The notes: generated by a model from the sequence alone, not told the origin. A DNA stretch of 49,079 nt from Akkermansiaceae bacterium (GCA_029253285.1 JAQWZU010000094.1:1-49079), one strand, 5' to 3'. Shown: positions 24,765-34,148, counted from the first letter of the stretch. Numbers and translations are program-made.

Positions 24765-24910
24765 GCCGGGGAAGTAAGCTCCATTAAAAACGCCTCTCTC
24801 GTTTCATCCGAAGCATCCGCCTCACGAACTGCCGCAGGCGCCTTGCCCACCGAAGGCCCCATCTGCTCGCTTTCCTCCCAAGCCAGCGCTTTCAAAGCCT
24901 TTTCCAACAT
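24761..24910 (-). CDS. Small open reading frame with good ribosome binding site
   Basis: A 49-codon frame runs from ATG at 24908-24910 to TAG at 24761-24763. The predicted peptide starts MLEKALKALAWEESEQMG and ends FLMELTSPA; it is acidic and helix-prone, with no signal or membrane segment. GGAAGA lies 4-5 bases upstream of the ATG. Its stop overlaps the end of the convergent phosphatase gene. I recognise no family. The start site supports translation, but length alone cannot prove it. Confidence 0.4.
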   Translation of the reverse strand: MLEKALKALAWEESEQMGPSVGKAPAAVREADASDETREAFLMELTSPA

Positions 24911-25222
24911 ACTGTCTTCCGCAGTGAAAAGGTCATTTTCCTAATGAAGAGCCAGGAAGAGAAGTTTGATGATGTCTTAATTGTCCCGGTTGTCCGTTAT
25001 GGGTGAAACGCTCCCACCCCGCCCCAATCGAGGCGAGGCGGAGTGTCTCGCAATTTTATGGCTCCACTCTCTCTTTTTCCGGGAGGGAATCCCCGGCCCC
25101 ATCCTCCTCCAGCTCTTCAAGAAAATTGAAAATTCTCCATCCGACAGCTTGACCTATCCGCCCTCTGACATAGAAGCGGAACTTCACGGGGAGAAATCAG
25201 GTCCCCGATATTGTTCAAATTC
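24911..25222. other. Intergenic region upstream of the PiT gene
   Basis: This 312-base stretch has no convincing gene. A plus-strand frame runs through it into the PiT gene but lacks coding character. TTGACC followed 16 bases later by TAGAAG, about 65 bases before the PiT start, is a weak sigma-70-like pair. CTCTGACATA overlapping it only loosely resembles half a Pho box. Nothing else was seen. Confidence 0.35.
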
Positions 25223-26833
25223 ATGGAAACTGACTCCGCTCCAACTCCCGCCTCTGAAAAAAGAGACTTTGCTCGTATCGGAACCGCTCTCCTTTTTCTG
25301 ATTGGGATTATTCTTTTTGCCTCAAGCCTCCGTCCCGACGGAACCGGCGTCAGTCTCGAACTCATCATTGCCGCCGTTATCGGAGGCTACATGGCGATGA
25401 ATATCGGAGCTAACGATGTCGCCAACAATGTCGGACCCGCCGTGGGATCGCGCGCCCTTACCTTGGTTGGAGCCATTATTATTGCCGGGATTTTCGAAGC
25501 AGCAGGCGCACTTATCGCAGGAGGCGATGTCGTCAGCACCGTGAAGAAAGGTATCATCAATCCGGCGCTTATCGATAATGCCCGGGTCTTCATTGCGCTC
25601 ATGATGGCCGCGCTCTTTGCGGGGGCGCTATGGCTCAACCTCGCCACCGCCTTCGGCGCTCCCGTTTCCACCACCCACGCCATCGTAGGAGGCGTGCTCG
25701 GCGCAGGCATCGCTGCCGGGGGGGTTGGCATCGCGAACTGGAGCCAAATGGGAATGATCGCCGCCAGCTGGATCATCTCGCCAGTCATCGGCGGAGCAAT
25801 TGCCGCAGGTTTTCTTTTCTGGATCAAACGAAGCATCACCTACCGCACGGACATGATTGGTGCGGGACGACGCATGGTTCCCATTATGGTCTCACTCATG
25901 GTCTTCGCCTTCAGCACCTATCTAATCATGAAGGGCCTCAAAAAGATCATCCAACTGGATATCCTGCAGGCTGCCGGAATCGGCCTCGCTCTGGCCATTG
26001 TCAGTTACTTCATTATTAAAAGCCTGATCGCGAAGCACTCCGCCAGCTTCGCGAACAGAAAGAACTCGATTAATAAGCTATTCACCATTCCCCTCATCTT
26101 CGCTGCTGCGCTCCTGAGTTTCGCCCACGGAGCAAACGACGTCGCCAATGCCGTGGGGCCTCTCGCCGCCATCGCCGAAGCGCTCTCCAGCGACGGTGTC
26201 GCTTCGAAAGCGCCCATCCCCTTTTGGGTCATGGGCATTGGAGCACTTGGAATCTCCATCGGCCTCGCCCTCTTCGGACCCAAACTCATCAAAACCGTCG
26301 GAACCGAGATTACCGAACTCGACCAGATGAGGGCCTTCTGCATCGCCATGGCCGCGGCCATCACCGTAATCATCGCTTCGCAGCTCGGCCTCCCCGTCAG
26401 CTCGACCCACATCGCGGTGGGCGGAGTCTTCGGTGTGGGATTCCTCCGGGAGTACATCAAACAGAACTACGCCCAAACGATCCATGCGATCAAGAAATGC
26501 CACCAAGGCAAGGATCAGGCCGAAGTCCAAGCCTTCATGACTGAATTTGAAGCCAGCACGTTCGAAGAAAAACGAGTCCAACTCGCGGAACTCAAAAAGA
26601 ACAACACCAACATCGGGCTCAGCAAAGATGAGCGCAAGCGCCTCAAAAAAGAACTCCGTCAGGAGCTCGTCAAACGTTCCGCTCTCATGAAAATCGCCGC
26701 AGCCTGGGTCATCACCGTCCCCGCATCCGGCATCATGGCTGCCATTCTCTTCTTCGTCATCAAAGGAATCATGGCCAACGATTCCAACCCAGACCTGGAG
26801 GCCAGCGAAGCCCGGATCGAGGTCACTAAATAG
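25223..26833 (+). CDS. pit: PiT-family inorganic phosphate transporter
   Basis: This is a 536-residue integral membrane protein of the PiT family, which takes up metal-phosphate or sodium-coupled phosphate. Both halves carry the signature: GANDVANNVGPAVGS near residue 61 and GANDVANAVGPLAA near residue 302. Each half also has the PVSSTHxxxGG-type repeat (GAPVSTTHAIVGGVLGAG and GLPVSSTHIAVGGVFGVG). Between the last two membrane segments is a charged cytoplasmic insert of about 80 residues (KKCHQGKDQAEVQ to LRQELVKRS) with coiled-coil character. The last helix then follows (ITVPASGIMAAILFFVI). The ATG at 25223 is chosen over an upstream TTG. The alkaline phosphatase upstream supports a role in phosphate acquisition. 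Confidence 0.92.
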   Translation: METDSAPTPASEKRDFARIGTALLFLIGIILFASSLRPDGTGVSLELIIAAVIGGYMAMNIGANDVANNVGPAVGSRALTLVGAIIIAGIFEAAGALIAGGDVVSTVKKGIINPALIDNARVFIALMMAALFAGALWLNLATAFGAPVSTTHAIVGGVLGAGIAAGGVGIANWSQMGMIAASWIISPVIGGAIAAGFLFWIKRSITYRTDMIGAGRRMVPIMVSLMVFAFSTYLIMKGLKKIIQLDILQAAGIGLALAIVSYFIIKSLIAKHSASFANRKNSINKLFTIPLIFAAALLSFAHGANDVANAVGPLAAIAEALSSDGVASKAPIPFWVMGIGALGISIGLALFGPKLIKTVGTEITELDQMRAFCIAMAAAITVIIASQLGLPVSSTHIAVGGVFGVGFLREYIKQNYAQTIHAIKKCHQGKDQAEVQAFMTEFEASTFEEKRVQLAELKKNNTNIGLSKDERKRLKKELRQELVKRSALMKIAAAWVITVPASGIMAAILFFVIKGIMANDSNPDLEASEARIEVTK

Positions 26834-26967
26834 ACGATCCTCGTGGCGGGGGCTTCCCATTAATTGCTGCGAGGGGGCAGAAGGAAAAGGAATCCCGCAT
26901 TCCCATAATCCCTCCTTGCACTTGTATTATCGATCGCTCATTCTCACTGGCAACACTTGTGAAGATC

Positions 26968-28428
26968 ATGATCAACAAACGTCGCCAATTCCTCAAATCC
27001 TCTCTCGCCGCCGGTATCGCCCCCTTCATTTCCGGAGGAACCGCCGGAGCACAAATCATCGGAGCCAACGATCGCCTCCGTCTCGCTGTCGCCGGGCTCA
27101 ATGGACGTGGCAAGAACCACATCGATGGTTTTCTCGGGCAAAAGAATGTCGAGATCGCCTATCTGATCGACCCCGACAAGAAAGTCCTCGCCAGTCGCAT
27201 GAAAGACCTTCGCAAAAAAGTCGAAGCCAAAGGTCTCCCTTTCACCACCAAAGGGATCTCCGATATCCGCGAAGCTCTCGGCGACAAGAATCTCGACGCC
27301 GTTTCCATTGCCACGCCCAATCATTGGCACTCACTCATGACGATCTGGTCCGCCCAGTCCGGAAAGCACGTCTACGTCGAAAAGCCCATGAGCCACGATG
27401 TCGCTGAGGGCCGCATCTGTGTCGAAGCCCAACAAAAATACGGCGTCGTCATTCAGCACGGCACGCAACGTCGCTCCGATGCCGGGATCGCCGGTCTTAG
27501 CGAAGCGATCCGCGCCGGTAAATTTGGGCGCCTCAAAATTTCCTACGGATACTGTTGCAAACCACGTGGCGGAATCGGCCACGACAAGATCGCCACTCCG
27601 CCCGAGAACCTCGACTGGAATCTCTGGCGCGGTCCCGCCCAGATCGATGACTACCACGGCAACTATGCCCACTACGACTGGCATTGGTTCTGGAAAACCG
27701 GCAACGGCGACATGAATAACCAGGGCACGCACCAACTCGACGTCGCGGCCTGGGCTCTCGATGAAGATCAAACCAATCCCGTCCGCGTGATGTCTCTCGG
27801 CGGCCGGTTCCAGTGGAACGACCAAGGCGAAACTCCCAACACCATGATGGGCATGGCCGAGTATCCCAACGGACAGTGGGCCTTCTTCAACGTCCGCAAC
27901 GTGAATCACAAAGGCTACGAACGTCAGGTCGAAAACGAATACTACTTCGAAGACGGCGGAAAGATCATCCGCAACAAATACTACGCGCCCGGCTCCAAAA
28001 AAGGAGAGTCCGTCAAAGTGGATAAAGGCGACGTCACTCCGGGCGGAAACTGGGGCAGCTTCATCGCCGCCTGCCGTGCCGGCAAACCCGAGATGGCCAA
28101 CGGCAACGTGCTCGAAGCTCACTATGGCTGCGTCCTCGGCCACCTCATGAACAACTCCTACCGCCTCGGAGAAGACGTTCCCTTCAACTCAAAAGCCGGG
28201 CGCTTTGGCGATAATACTCCGGCCGCCGAGCACTTTGGTCACCTCCACAGCATCATGGCCGATGGAGTCGGCATTCCCAAAGACGGCTCAAATTACAAAG
28301 TCGGTCCTTGGCTTACCTTCGACCCTAAGACCGAAAAGCACACCGGCGAGCACGCCGGCGCAGCCAACGCTCTCCTTAAAGATTCCAATCGGAAAGGCTT
28401 CGAAATCCCGGCGCCCGGCAAAGTCTAA
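26968..28428 (+). CDS. Tat-exported Gfo/Idh/MocA family oxidoreductase
   Basis: This is a 486-residue oxidoreductase. The N-terminus NKRRQFLKSSLAAGIAPFISGG is a twin-arginine signal. The Rossmann part reads LRLAVAGLNGRGKNHIDGF. The conserved Lys motif is VYVEKPMSHDVAEG, and C-terminal substrate residues include NYAHYDWHWFWKTGNGDMNNQGTHQLD with its His (quoted in part as HYDWHWFW and NNQGTHQLD). Exported members carry a tightly bound NAD(P) and oxidise or epimerise sugars in the periplasm, for instance to 3-keto sugars. The ATG at 26968 is preferred to a GTG at 26959. It is unrelated in transcription to PiT, 134 bases upstream, and converges with the DUF1552 gene. It belongs to the same class as the protein at 43647. 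Confidence 0.9.
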   Translation: MINKRRQFLKSSLAAGIAPFISGGTAGAQIIGANDRLRLAVAGLNGRGKNHIDGFLGQKNVEIAYLIDPDKKVLASRMKDLRKKVEAKGLPFTTKGISDIREALGDKNLDAVSIATPNHWHSLMTIWSAQSGKHVYVEKPMSHDVAEGRICVEAQQKYGVVIQHGTQRRSDAGIAGLSEAIRAGKFGRLKISYGYCCKPRGGIGHDKIATPPENLDWNLWRGPAQIDDYHGNYAHYDWHWFWKTGNGDMNNQGTHQLDVAAWALDEDQTNPVRVMSLGGRFQWNDQGETPNTMMGMAEYPNGQWAFFNVRNVNHKGYERQVENEYYFEDGGKIIRNKYYAPGSKKGESVKVDKGDVTPGGNWGSFIAACRAGKPEMANGNVLEAHYGCVLGHLMNNSYRLGEDVPFNSKAGRFGDNTPAAEHFGHLHSIMADGVGIPKDGSNYKVGPWLTFDPKTEKHTGEHAGAANALLKDSNRKGFEIPAPGKV

Positions 28429-28586
28429 GCACAACCGTTTCTCTTCGTGTGGTGACTTTCAGTTTCAGAAACTGGCTCATCCCCAATTGAGGGAGAGCTG
28501 ATCGTTGGACTTGGGGCCCGCCAAAAAAAATTTATTAGTCACCCACCCGGCAATCTGCCCGATGGATCCATCTCAAAGGTCTCCCC

Positions 28587-28615
28587 AAAAAGAGGCGGCG
28601 GGGTAGGTAGCCTCT
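28587..28615 (-). terminator. Possible terminator of the DUF1592/DUF1552 operon
   Basis: On the minus strand the last bases of the DUF1552 gene start a 6-bp stem (AGAGGC and GCCTCT, 13-base loop) followed by five T residues. The stem is short and the loop long, so this is only a moderate candidate. Confidence 0.4.
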
Positions 28616-29981
28616 ATATCCCCTTGAGCACACCAGTGGAATCGCCGATGCGATCCGTGGGCGCTCCGGCCTCGTGCAACATCCGCATGTAGAGGTTGTT
28701 CAAGGGAGTTTCAACCGGAAGCTCCAGGTGGCGGCCGGGATTGAATTTTCCACCGGCATTTCCAGCCAGAATGATGGGGAGGTCATCATGGGTGTGACGA
28801 TTGGCATCAGAATGTCCGCTTCCCCATACAATCATGGAGTTGTGCAGCAGGCTCTTGCCATCGACGTCCTCCGTCGACTTCATTCGCTCAAGGAAGTATG
28901 CCAATTGCTCGGAATAGAAAGTGTCGATCTTAACGATCTTATCCATCTTTCTCCGATCATCACGATGATGGGAAAGTCCGTGGTGCCCTTCGTTCACCCC
29001 CAGATGAGTAAAGTTGCGGTTACTACCGTCGTGCGCCAGGAGGAGGGAAGAAATCCGGGTCTGGTCCGTCTTGAAGGCTATGAGCATCATATCAAAGAGC
29101 AATCGAATGTGCTCCTGATATTCACGCGGCACACCTTCCTCAGGAGCATCGACACCAGGATTTGGTGGAGGGCCAAAGCCCTCGGCTTTTTCAATACGAC
29201 GCTCAATCTCACGAACCCCGGTCATGTATTCATCGAGTTTGTTACGATCGTTCCGACCAAGCTGGTTGTTCATCGACTTGGCGTCGCTCATGACGATATC
29301 GAGAATGGAACGCTTCTCTGCCCTCCGCTTGGCTAAGCTCTTCTTCCGCTCTTCATTTGAGCCACCTCCAAATAAACGCTCGAAGACCAAACGGGGATTG
29401 GATTCCGGAGTCATCGGCTGCGTCGCCGAACGCCACGAAAGATTGTACTGATACGCACAGGAATATCCCGAGTCGCATCTTCCCGACTTGCGCACCGCGT
29501 CACATGAGAGCTCGAGCGAGGACAATCGCGTCTCCGAGCCAATGTAATTCGCCGCCATTTGGTCGACCGAGATTCCCACTTTAATATCTGCTCCGGCTGT
29601 CTTTCTCGGGCGCGCTCCGGTGAGGAAGGTCGCCCCCGCACGCGCGTGGTCACCCGCACCATCCGGCCCGGCAGTTCCATTGATCTGTTCCATTCCCTTG
29701 ATGATCTGCAGATCCTTCTTGAAGGGATCAAGCGACTTCATCGAATGGTTGAACTTAAAATCCGAACCCACGCCCTCGGGGCGCCACTTGTCCATGATCA
29801 CACCATTTGGCACATAGAGATAAGCCATGCGAAGAGGCGCGCCCGTTGCCGTGACACTCCGGGCAACCGCTTCAGCAGCTTTCGTTTCGGCACCCAATGA
29901 GCGGAACGAAGGCAGCGCGACGGTAGCTCCGACTCCTCGAAGAAAGGCACGACGCCCAAGATTGATCGATGGTTTGTTCAT
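28614..29981 (-). CDS. DUF1552 family protein, Tat-exported
   Basis: This is a 455-residue protein with a twin-arginine signal (NLGRRAFLRGVGATVALPSF). DUF1552 motifs include RMAYLYVPNGVIMDKWRPEG near residue 55 and GMEQINGTAGPDGAGDHARAG (quoted in part as GTAGPDGAGDHARAG). FLTGARPRKTAGADIKVGISVDQ and SLELSCDAVRKSGRCDSGYSC follow in parts, then HLGVNEGHHGLSHH and MIVWGSGHSDANRHTHDDLP. The fold resembles the sulfatase/DUF1501 alkaline-phosphatase-like group, with many His residues that could bind metal, but the reaction is unknown. It lies 64 bases downstream of the DUF1592 gene on the same strand. This pairing is common in Planctomycetota and Verrucomicrobiota, so the two probably function together. 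Confidence 0.9.
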   Translation of the reverse strand: MNKPSINLGRRAFLRGVGATVALPSFRSLGAETKAAEAVARSVTATGAPLRMAYLYVPNGVIMDKWRPEGVGSDFKFNHSMKSLDPFKKDLQIIKGMEQINGTAGPDGAGDHARAGATFLTGARPRKTAGADIKVGISVDQMAANYIGSETRLSSLELSCDAVRKSGRCDSGYSCAYQYNLSWRSATQPMTPESNPRLVFERLFGGGSNEERKKSLAKRRAEKRSILDIVMSDAKSMNNQLGRNDRNKLDEYMTGVREIERRIEKAEGFGPPPNPGVDAPEEGVPREYQEHIRLLFDMMLIAFKTDQTRISSLLLAHDGSNRNFTHLGVNEGHHGLSHHRDDRRKMDKIVKIDTFYSEQLAYFLERMKSTEDVDGKSLLHNSMIVWGSGHSDANRHTHDDLPIILAGNAGGKFNPGRHLELPVETPLNNLYMRMLHEAGAPTDRIGDSTGVLKGI

Positions 29982-30045
29982 GGATTCAATTAATCAGATT
30001 TTCCCTCGGCTTTTAGAATATGCAAACAGACGGCACAAAACCAGC

Positions 30046-32415
30046 CTAGAAGGCCCTATCTCCTCTACGCTTCTGAAACGGAACACTTTCAGTAATCGCA
30101 TTCACGAGGTCCTTAAGCCCGCCTCCCGCCTTGACCGTCTGAGCGATAATGGCATCGATAGACGGAGCGTCGTAATACTCCACTCCGCGGCCGAGCGCAT
30201 AGGTCAACATCTTCTCAGTGAGGCAGCGGTAAAAATCCTGCTTTCGAGAAGTCACGAGGATCTTCTTGAGCTCCATGACGTTGGAAAAGTCCTCTCCAGT
30301 AACGAGCTTTCCCGCACTGTCGATGTCCTTGCCGTCTTCCTGATCGCGCCATTGACCGATGGCATTGAAGTTCTCAAGAGCCAATCCGATGGGGTCCATC
30401 CGCTCATGACAGGAGGCACAAAGCGGCTTCTCACGGTGTATCTCCATGAGCTGGCGCATCGTCGCAGTGCGATCAAACTCCTTCGCCACCTCTTCAAGCT
30501 CCGGCACGTCGGGGGGAGCCGGTGGAGCTGGTGTCCCCAAGATGTTATCGAGCACAAACAAACCACGATTCACCGGCGAAGTCCGTGTTGATTGGGAAGT
30601 AACGATGAGGAAAGTGCCCTGACCCAAAATCCCACCCCGGCCTTTCGCGCTCTGGTCAAACTCGACCTTACGAAACTGCCCTCCCTTTACTCCCCCTACT
30701 CCGTAGAAGTTGGCGAGGTTTTCGTTGAGCATGGAATAGTTGGCATCCAAGAGCTCCAGGAGTGGACGATTCTCCACAAGAATATGCCGGAAGAATTCCT
30801 CGGTCTCCCTCTTCATGTCCACCCGATGACTGCTATTGAAAACGCGGGCCGCCTTTCTCCGATCGCGCTCGCGAATGATACGCCGCACATCGATGTTCCG
30901 TCCGGGCATGTCACGCGCCTGCAACCACTGCCCCACGAAATTCTGAACCATGCGATTCCCCTTCCCGTCCTTCAACATGCGGTCGACCTGCTTTCGCAGG
31001 TTCTCACGCAGCTTTCCTTTCGCCGCGAGACCCAATAACTCTTGGTCGGGCGCCGAACTCCATAAGAAATACGAAAGCCGAGATGCCAAGGCATATTCAT
31101 CAATCGAAACCACCTTGCCCGGATTATCCGGCTCGGCTTGCACCTCACTTCGATAAAGGAAACTCGGCGAAGCCAAAGTCGCCGTCACCGCGAGACGAAC
31201 TCCGTCGACAAACTTCGCTCCCTCTTCATCAATCTTCGCGTTCGCAAGCATGCTGATTTGATCCACCAGTTTCTGACGCGGCGGACGCCGGAAGGCCCTC
31301 GTCGCAAAGCTCTCGACGATCTTGCGCATGTAGACCTTTTGCTTGTCCTTCTCCCTCGGTGGCAGGCCATCGGGCAAAATCCGTTTGTAGCTGTCGGGAT
31401 AAAGATCCCAGGCCCCATCCAAACCAAGATGCTTCAATCGGAAACGATCCACGCGGATGCCCGCTGTCCCTTTCCCTTCCCCCTTTTCCCCGGTTACGAT
31501 CGCAAACTCAAATCGATGCTCGCCTTTCGGCAGCTGAAGTTTCTCCACAAAGCGACTGCGCACATACTTGTCCGAGTTAATGTCGAACTCCCTAAGCATC
31601 TTGCCATCGACAAAAATCTGCCACTTTCCGGTTTGTTTTTTCGGACGACCCCCTTCGCTCTGAAGCGAGTAGGCCACTTCCAATTCATACTCGCCGCCCG
31701 CATCGATGCGGCGTTTCGCCGTCACGATCTGCTTCTGATCCACTTCCATGAACCGCGCCGTCTGGCTTCCGCCCCGGTCTTTGAAGCTCCCAGCATCGAT
31801 ATCGATTGGCTTCGGCTTTCCCGCATCCTCCGGCACGGCCATGACGGCAATCTCCCCGGCCGCACTGAGATACTTTTCCATCAGGAGCGGCGAAATCGTG
31901 AGCACATCTCCAATGGTATCGAATCCAAACCCCGTATCGTCGGCAGGGAAATTATCATTCGTGTTAAACCTCACTCCCACAACATCCGCGATGGTATTTT
32001 GATACTCCTCGCGATTCATGCGCCGGATCGTCACGCGACCCGGGTCGGGATTTTCGGGATCCAGTTTGAAAATCTTCTTCTCAATCCAGGAAATAATTTC
32101 CTTCCGTTCCTCCGTGCTCGGCTGAAACTTCTCTTTCGACGGCGGCATGAGATCCGTGCGGACATTCTCCCAGATCCGCAGCCACGTCAGCTGATCATTT
32201 AGCATCGCCTCTGTGCTCTCATACTCATCGAGCACAAAATCCCCCTTCATCTTCCCATCGCCATGACAGTCGAAACAATAGTCCTGCAAAAGCGGCTCGA
32301 TCTTCTTTTGAAATTCAATTTCCACCTCTTTCGGCACCTTCTCCTCAGCCACAGAAAGCCCCGCCGTCAGCAGGACTGTGGTCAAGACAAGTAAGAGCGT
32401 CGAAGCAGATTTCAT
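30046..32415 (-). CDS. DUF1592/DUF1588/DUF1587/DUF1585 cytochrome-type protein
   Basis: This is a 789-residue secreted protein with a signal peptide (MKSASTLLLVLTTVLLTAGLSVA). A haem-c-type motif CFDCH at residues 47-51 is followed by GDGKMKGDF. The DUF1587 motif IRRMNREEYQNTIADVVGV comes next, then a carbohydrate-binding-like insert and the DUF1592 segment LASRLSYFLWSSAPDQELL. DUF1588 has a second C-x-x-C-H motif (CASCHERMDPIGLALENF), and DUF1585 ends the protein (LTEKMLTYALGRGVEYYD). The set is presumed to act in periplasmic electron transfer tied to polysaccharide or sulfatide breakdown, but no member has an established reaction. The ATG at 32415 (AAGGGGA upstream) is preferred to 32439. 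It is cotranscribed with DUF1552. Confidence 0.9.
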   Translation of the reverse strand: MKSASTLLLVLTTVLLTAGLSVAEEKVPKEVEIEFQKKIEPLLQDYCFDCHGDGKMKGDFVLDEYESTEAMLNDQLTWLRIWENVRTDLMPPSKEKFQPSTEERKEIISWIEKKIFKLDPENPDPGRVTIRRMNREEYQNTIADVVGVRFNTNDNFPADDTGFGFDTIGDVLTISPLLMEKYLSAAGEIAVMAVPEDAGKPKPIDIDAGSFKDRGGSQTARFMEVDQKQIVTAKRRIDAGGEYELEVAYSLQSEGGRPKKQTGKWQIFVDGKMLREFDINSDKYVRSRFVEKLQLPKGEHRFEFAIVTGEKGEGKGTAGIRVDRFRLKHLGLDGAWDLYPDSYKRILPDGLPPREKDKQKVYMRKIVESFATRAFRRPPRQKLVDQISMLANAKIDEEGAKFVDGVRLAVTATLASPSFLYRSEVQAEPDNPGKVVSIDEYALASRLSYFLWSSAPDQELLGLAAKGKLRENLRKQVDRMLKDGKGNRMVQNFVGQWLQARDMPGRNIDVRRIIRERDRRKAARVFNSSHRVDMKRETEEFFRHILVENRPLLELLDANYSMLNENLANFYGVGGVKGGQFRKVEFDQSAKGRGGILGQGTFLIVTSQSTRTSPVNRGLFVLDNILGTPAPPAPPDVPELEEVAKEFDRTATMRQLMEIHREKPLCASCHERMDPIGLALENFNAIGQWRDQEDGKDIDSAGKLVTGEDFSNVMELKKILVTSRKQDFYRCLTEKMLTYALGRGVEYYDAPSIDAIIAQTVKAGGGLKDLVNAITESVPFQKRRGDRAF

Positions 32416-32594
32416 TGAGTCCCCTTTCAACGGGGACAAGCCCCCTCACTTATCACCGAAATCTAAAGTTCGTTCGGACAAGAGAATCAAACGGTCCCAC
32501 TTCGCCCCCCTTGTTACCGAGCTTACCAGACCAAGAAACAAACCGACGAATACGGGGAATCGGCATGATCCCCCGCTGAATAAATTTCCAATCC

Positions 32595-33698
32595 TCACTT
32601 CCTGATTTTTAAGGAGAATTCTAGCTCTTCCGATTCCAGCTCCCATTCACCATCCTTCCTGACTAATTTGAAAGGCTGACCTTCCAGGTCTTTCTCACTA
32701 ATCTCAGGTCCATACTTCAGTGCGGACTTCAACATCACCCGTGCGATCGAAGTCTGATCCTCTCCGCGCACCATCTTACTGAGAGTCGGCATCGCCAGTG
32801 CCACCAAAATATTCCTGGTCAGTTTTTTGTTGGCTGTGAGATCCGCTGTCATATTTTCCTCGAATTCCGCCACGGCGACACGTCGCGCTTTACCCTTCAA
32901 CTTCAGAGCGGCCATGCCCTCAGCATGCACCTTGCGATAACTGTCGGTCATTTCATGAACCAGCTTGGGGTCCTCGAAGGGATCACTTTCTGTGCTGCTG
33001 GCGGCGAGCCCCAACTTCTCCTTCGCTTGATCAAAATCTTCTAGAAGCTCTTTCTCCCAAACATCAATCCATGCGAGTTCCCAGGCAAAGGCCTGGGGCA
33101 GCGAACTCAGACCGGGCAGCTCGCTTTGGCGGCGGGCATAGTCTCCCCGCATTTCCGCATCCCAACTCATGCAGTGACGTGCCGCTGTCACGATCGTTCT
33201 CCGCTCCAGAACATTCTGAATGATATTGCTGATCAGAAAGGGAGTCACTCCGGCATCACGAGCGATGTGATGAGCCACCAAAAGAAGATCGATTCCCCCA
33301 GCCACGTCACCCTTGGCGAATTTCGCTTCCGCGAGGACCAACACGATCGTCGAAAACTCGCGCATCTTGGCCAGATGAGGGGTTGTCATTGCGACTCCCT
33401 CTTCCCAGGCCAGCCCCCATTCGCAGGGAGCTTCGGAAACGACCGCCTTGCGCAAAAATTTCACCGGCTGCTCGAAATCGAATTCTTCGATAATCTCCGC
33501 CTTGAAGGGGATCTTGCCATCGGCAATTTCACGCAATTGCCTCGCTTGCGCTTCGCTCAAGGGAGGAAGCTCAGCAGCGGCCTGCCAATAGAGCAGTGCT
33601 GGATTTGTGTTTCGGGAACTCCGAACCTCGGCAGCCCGCAGCAGGGAAGGCGCACAACAGAGGATGACGAGAATGATGGATTTAATTGGGTATTTCAT
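32595..33698 (-). CDS. Secreted protein of unknown function in ECF sigma operon
   Basis: This is a 367-residue protein with a signal peptide (IKSIILVILCCAPSLLRA). The mature part is mostly helical and rich in Ala, Glu and Leu, with segments such as WQAAAELPPLSEAQARQLRE and HLAKMREFSTIVLVLAEAKF. I recognise no domain. Helical repeats of TPR type would fit but are not clear. It lies 36 bases downstream of the anti-sigma-like gene on the same strand, with no terminator seen between, so it is probably a member of the ECF sigma operon and may be its target or input protein. Confidence 0.75.
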   Translation of the reverse strand: MKYPIKSIILVILCCAPSLLRAAEVRSSRNTNPALLYWQAAAELPPLSEAQARQLREIADGKIPFKAEIIEEFDFEQPVKFLRKAVVSEAPCEWGLAWEEGVAMTTPHLAKMREFSTIVLVLAEAKFAKGDVAGGIDLLLVAHHIARDAGVTPFLISNIIQNVLERRTIVTAARHCMSWDAEMRGDYARRQSELPGLSSLPQAFAWELAWIDVWEKELLEDFDQAKEKLGLAASSTESDPFEDPKLVHEMTDSYRKVHAEGMAALKLKGKARRVAVAEFEENMTADLTANKKLTRNILVALAMPTLSKMVRGEDQTSIARVMLKSALKYGPEISEKDLEGQPFKLVRKDGEWELESEELEFSLKIRK

Positions 33699-33734
33699 CA
33701 GAGTACTTTGAATAATAGTTGGGTTGTTCGCGTG

Positions 33735-34148
33735 CTAGCGATTTGATTCAAAAACAGCGGCTGATCTCGGCAGGACAACCCGAGCCTCCTGGTCTAACAT
33801 GGCCAGTAGAACGTCCTCTCCCTCCGCAAACGCGTTTCGGTAGGAGAGCACTGAATTGGATTCTGGATCTCCCACTTGGGCGATTTCCTGACCCGATTTT
33901 GTCTCGGGCTGAGCGGGAGGCTCGTCAAAGCGAAACACCAAGACGGCAGCGATCACGGCGATGGCAGCAGTCGCGGACACTTTTAAGGGAGACCAGTAAA
34001 AACCTCGCTCTCGATTTTCACCCGGTTCCTCCAATCGAATCCGCCGCATCGTGTCTTGATGCAGTATGAAATCGAACTCCTCACTTTCACGGATGCGATG
34101 GGCATCGTTCTGAAGCAGTTCGGTCAGGTCTTGATTGTCGTCTTTCAT
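33735..34148 (-). CDS. Putative membrane anti-sigma factor
   Basis: This is a 137-residue single-pass membrane protein. A charged cytoplasmic part (residues 1-50, with FDFILHQDTMRRIRLEEPG) is followed by one helix (VSATAAIAVIAAVLVFRF) and an outer part of about 65 residues. Position directly after an ECF sigma gene (15 bases) and topology fit an anti-sigma factor. The zinc-binding HxxxCxxC motif of classical ZAS anti-sigma factors is absent, and there are no cysteines at all, so the assignment rests on context and topology. AAGG lies immediately upstream of the ATG. Confidence 0.65.
   Translation of the reverse strand: MKDDNQDLTELLQNDAHRIRESEEFDFILHQDTMRRIRLEEPGENRERGFYWSPLKVSATAAIAVIAAVLVFRFDEPPAQPETKSGQEIAQVGDPESNSVLSYRNAFAEGEDVLLAMLDQEARVVLPRSAAVFESNR

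Noticed and set aside
24981-25301. 106-residue plus-strand frame overlapping the PiT start
   Set aside because: It overlaps the true gene in another frame, has no ribosome binding site and shows no coding character.
28460-28474. Palindrome CAGTTTC-A-GAAACTG between convergent genes
   Set aside because: The one-base centre leaves no proper hairpin loop, there is no T run, and no promoter is expected between convergent genes.
31138-32202. 354-codon plus-strand frame opposite the DUF1592 gene
   Set aside because: It is antisense to a gene with well-known domains and shows no signal, domain or start site.
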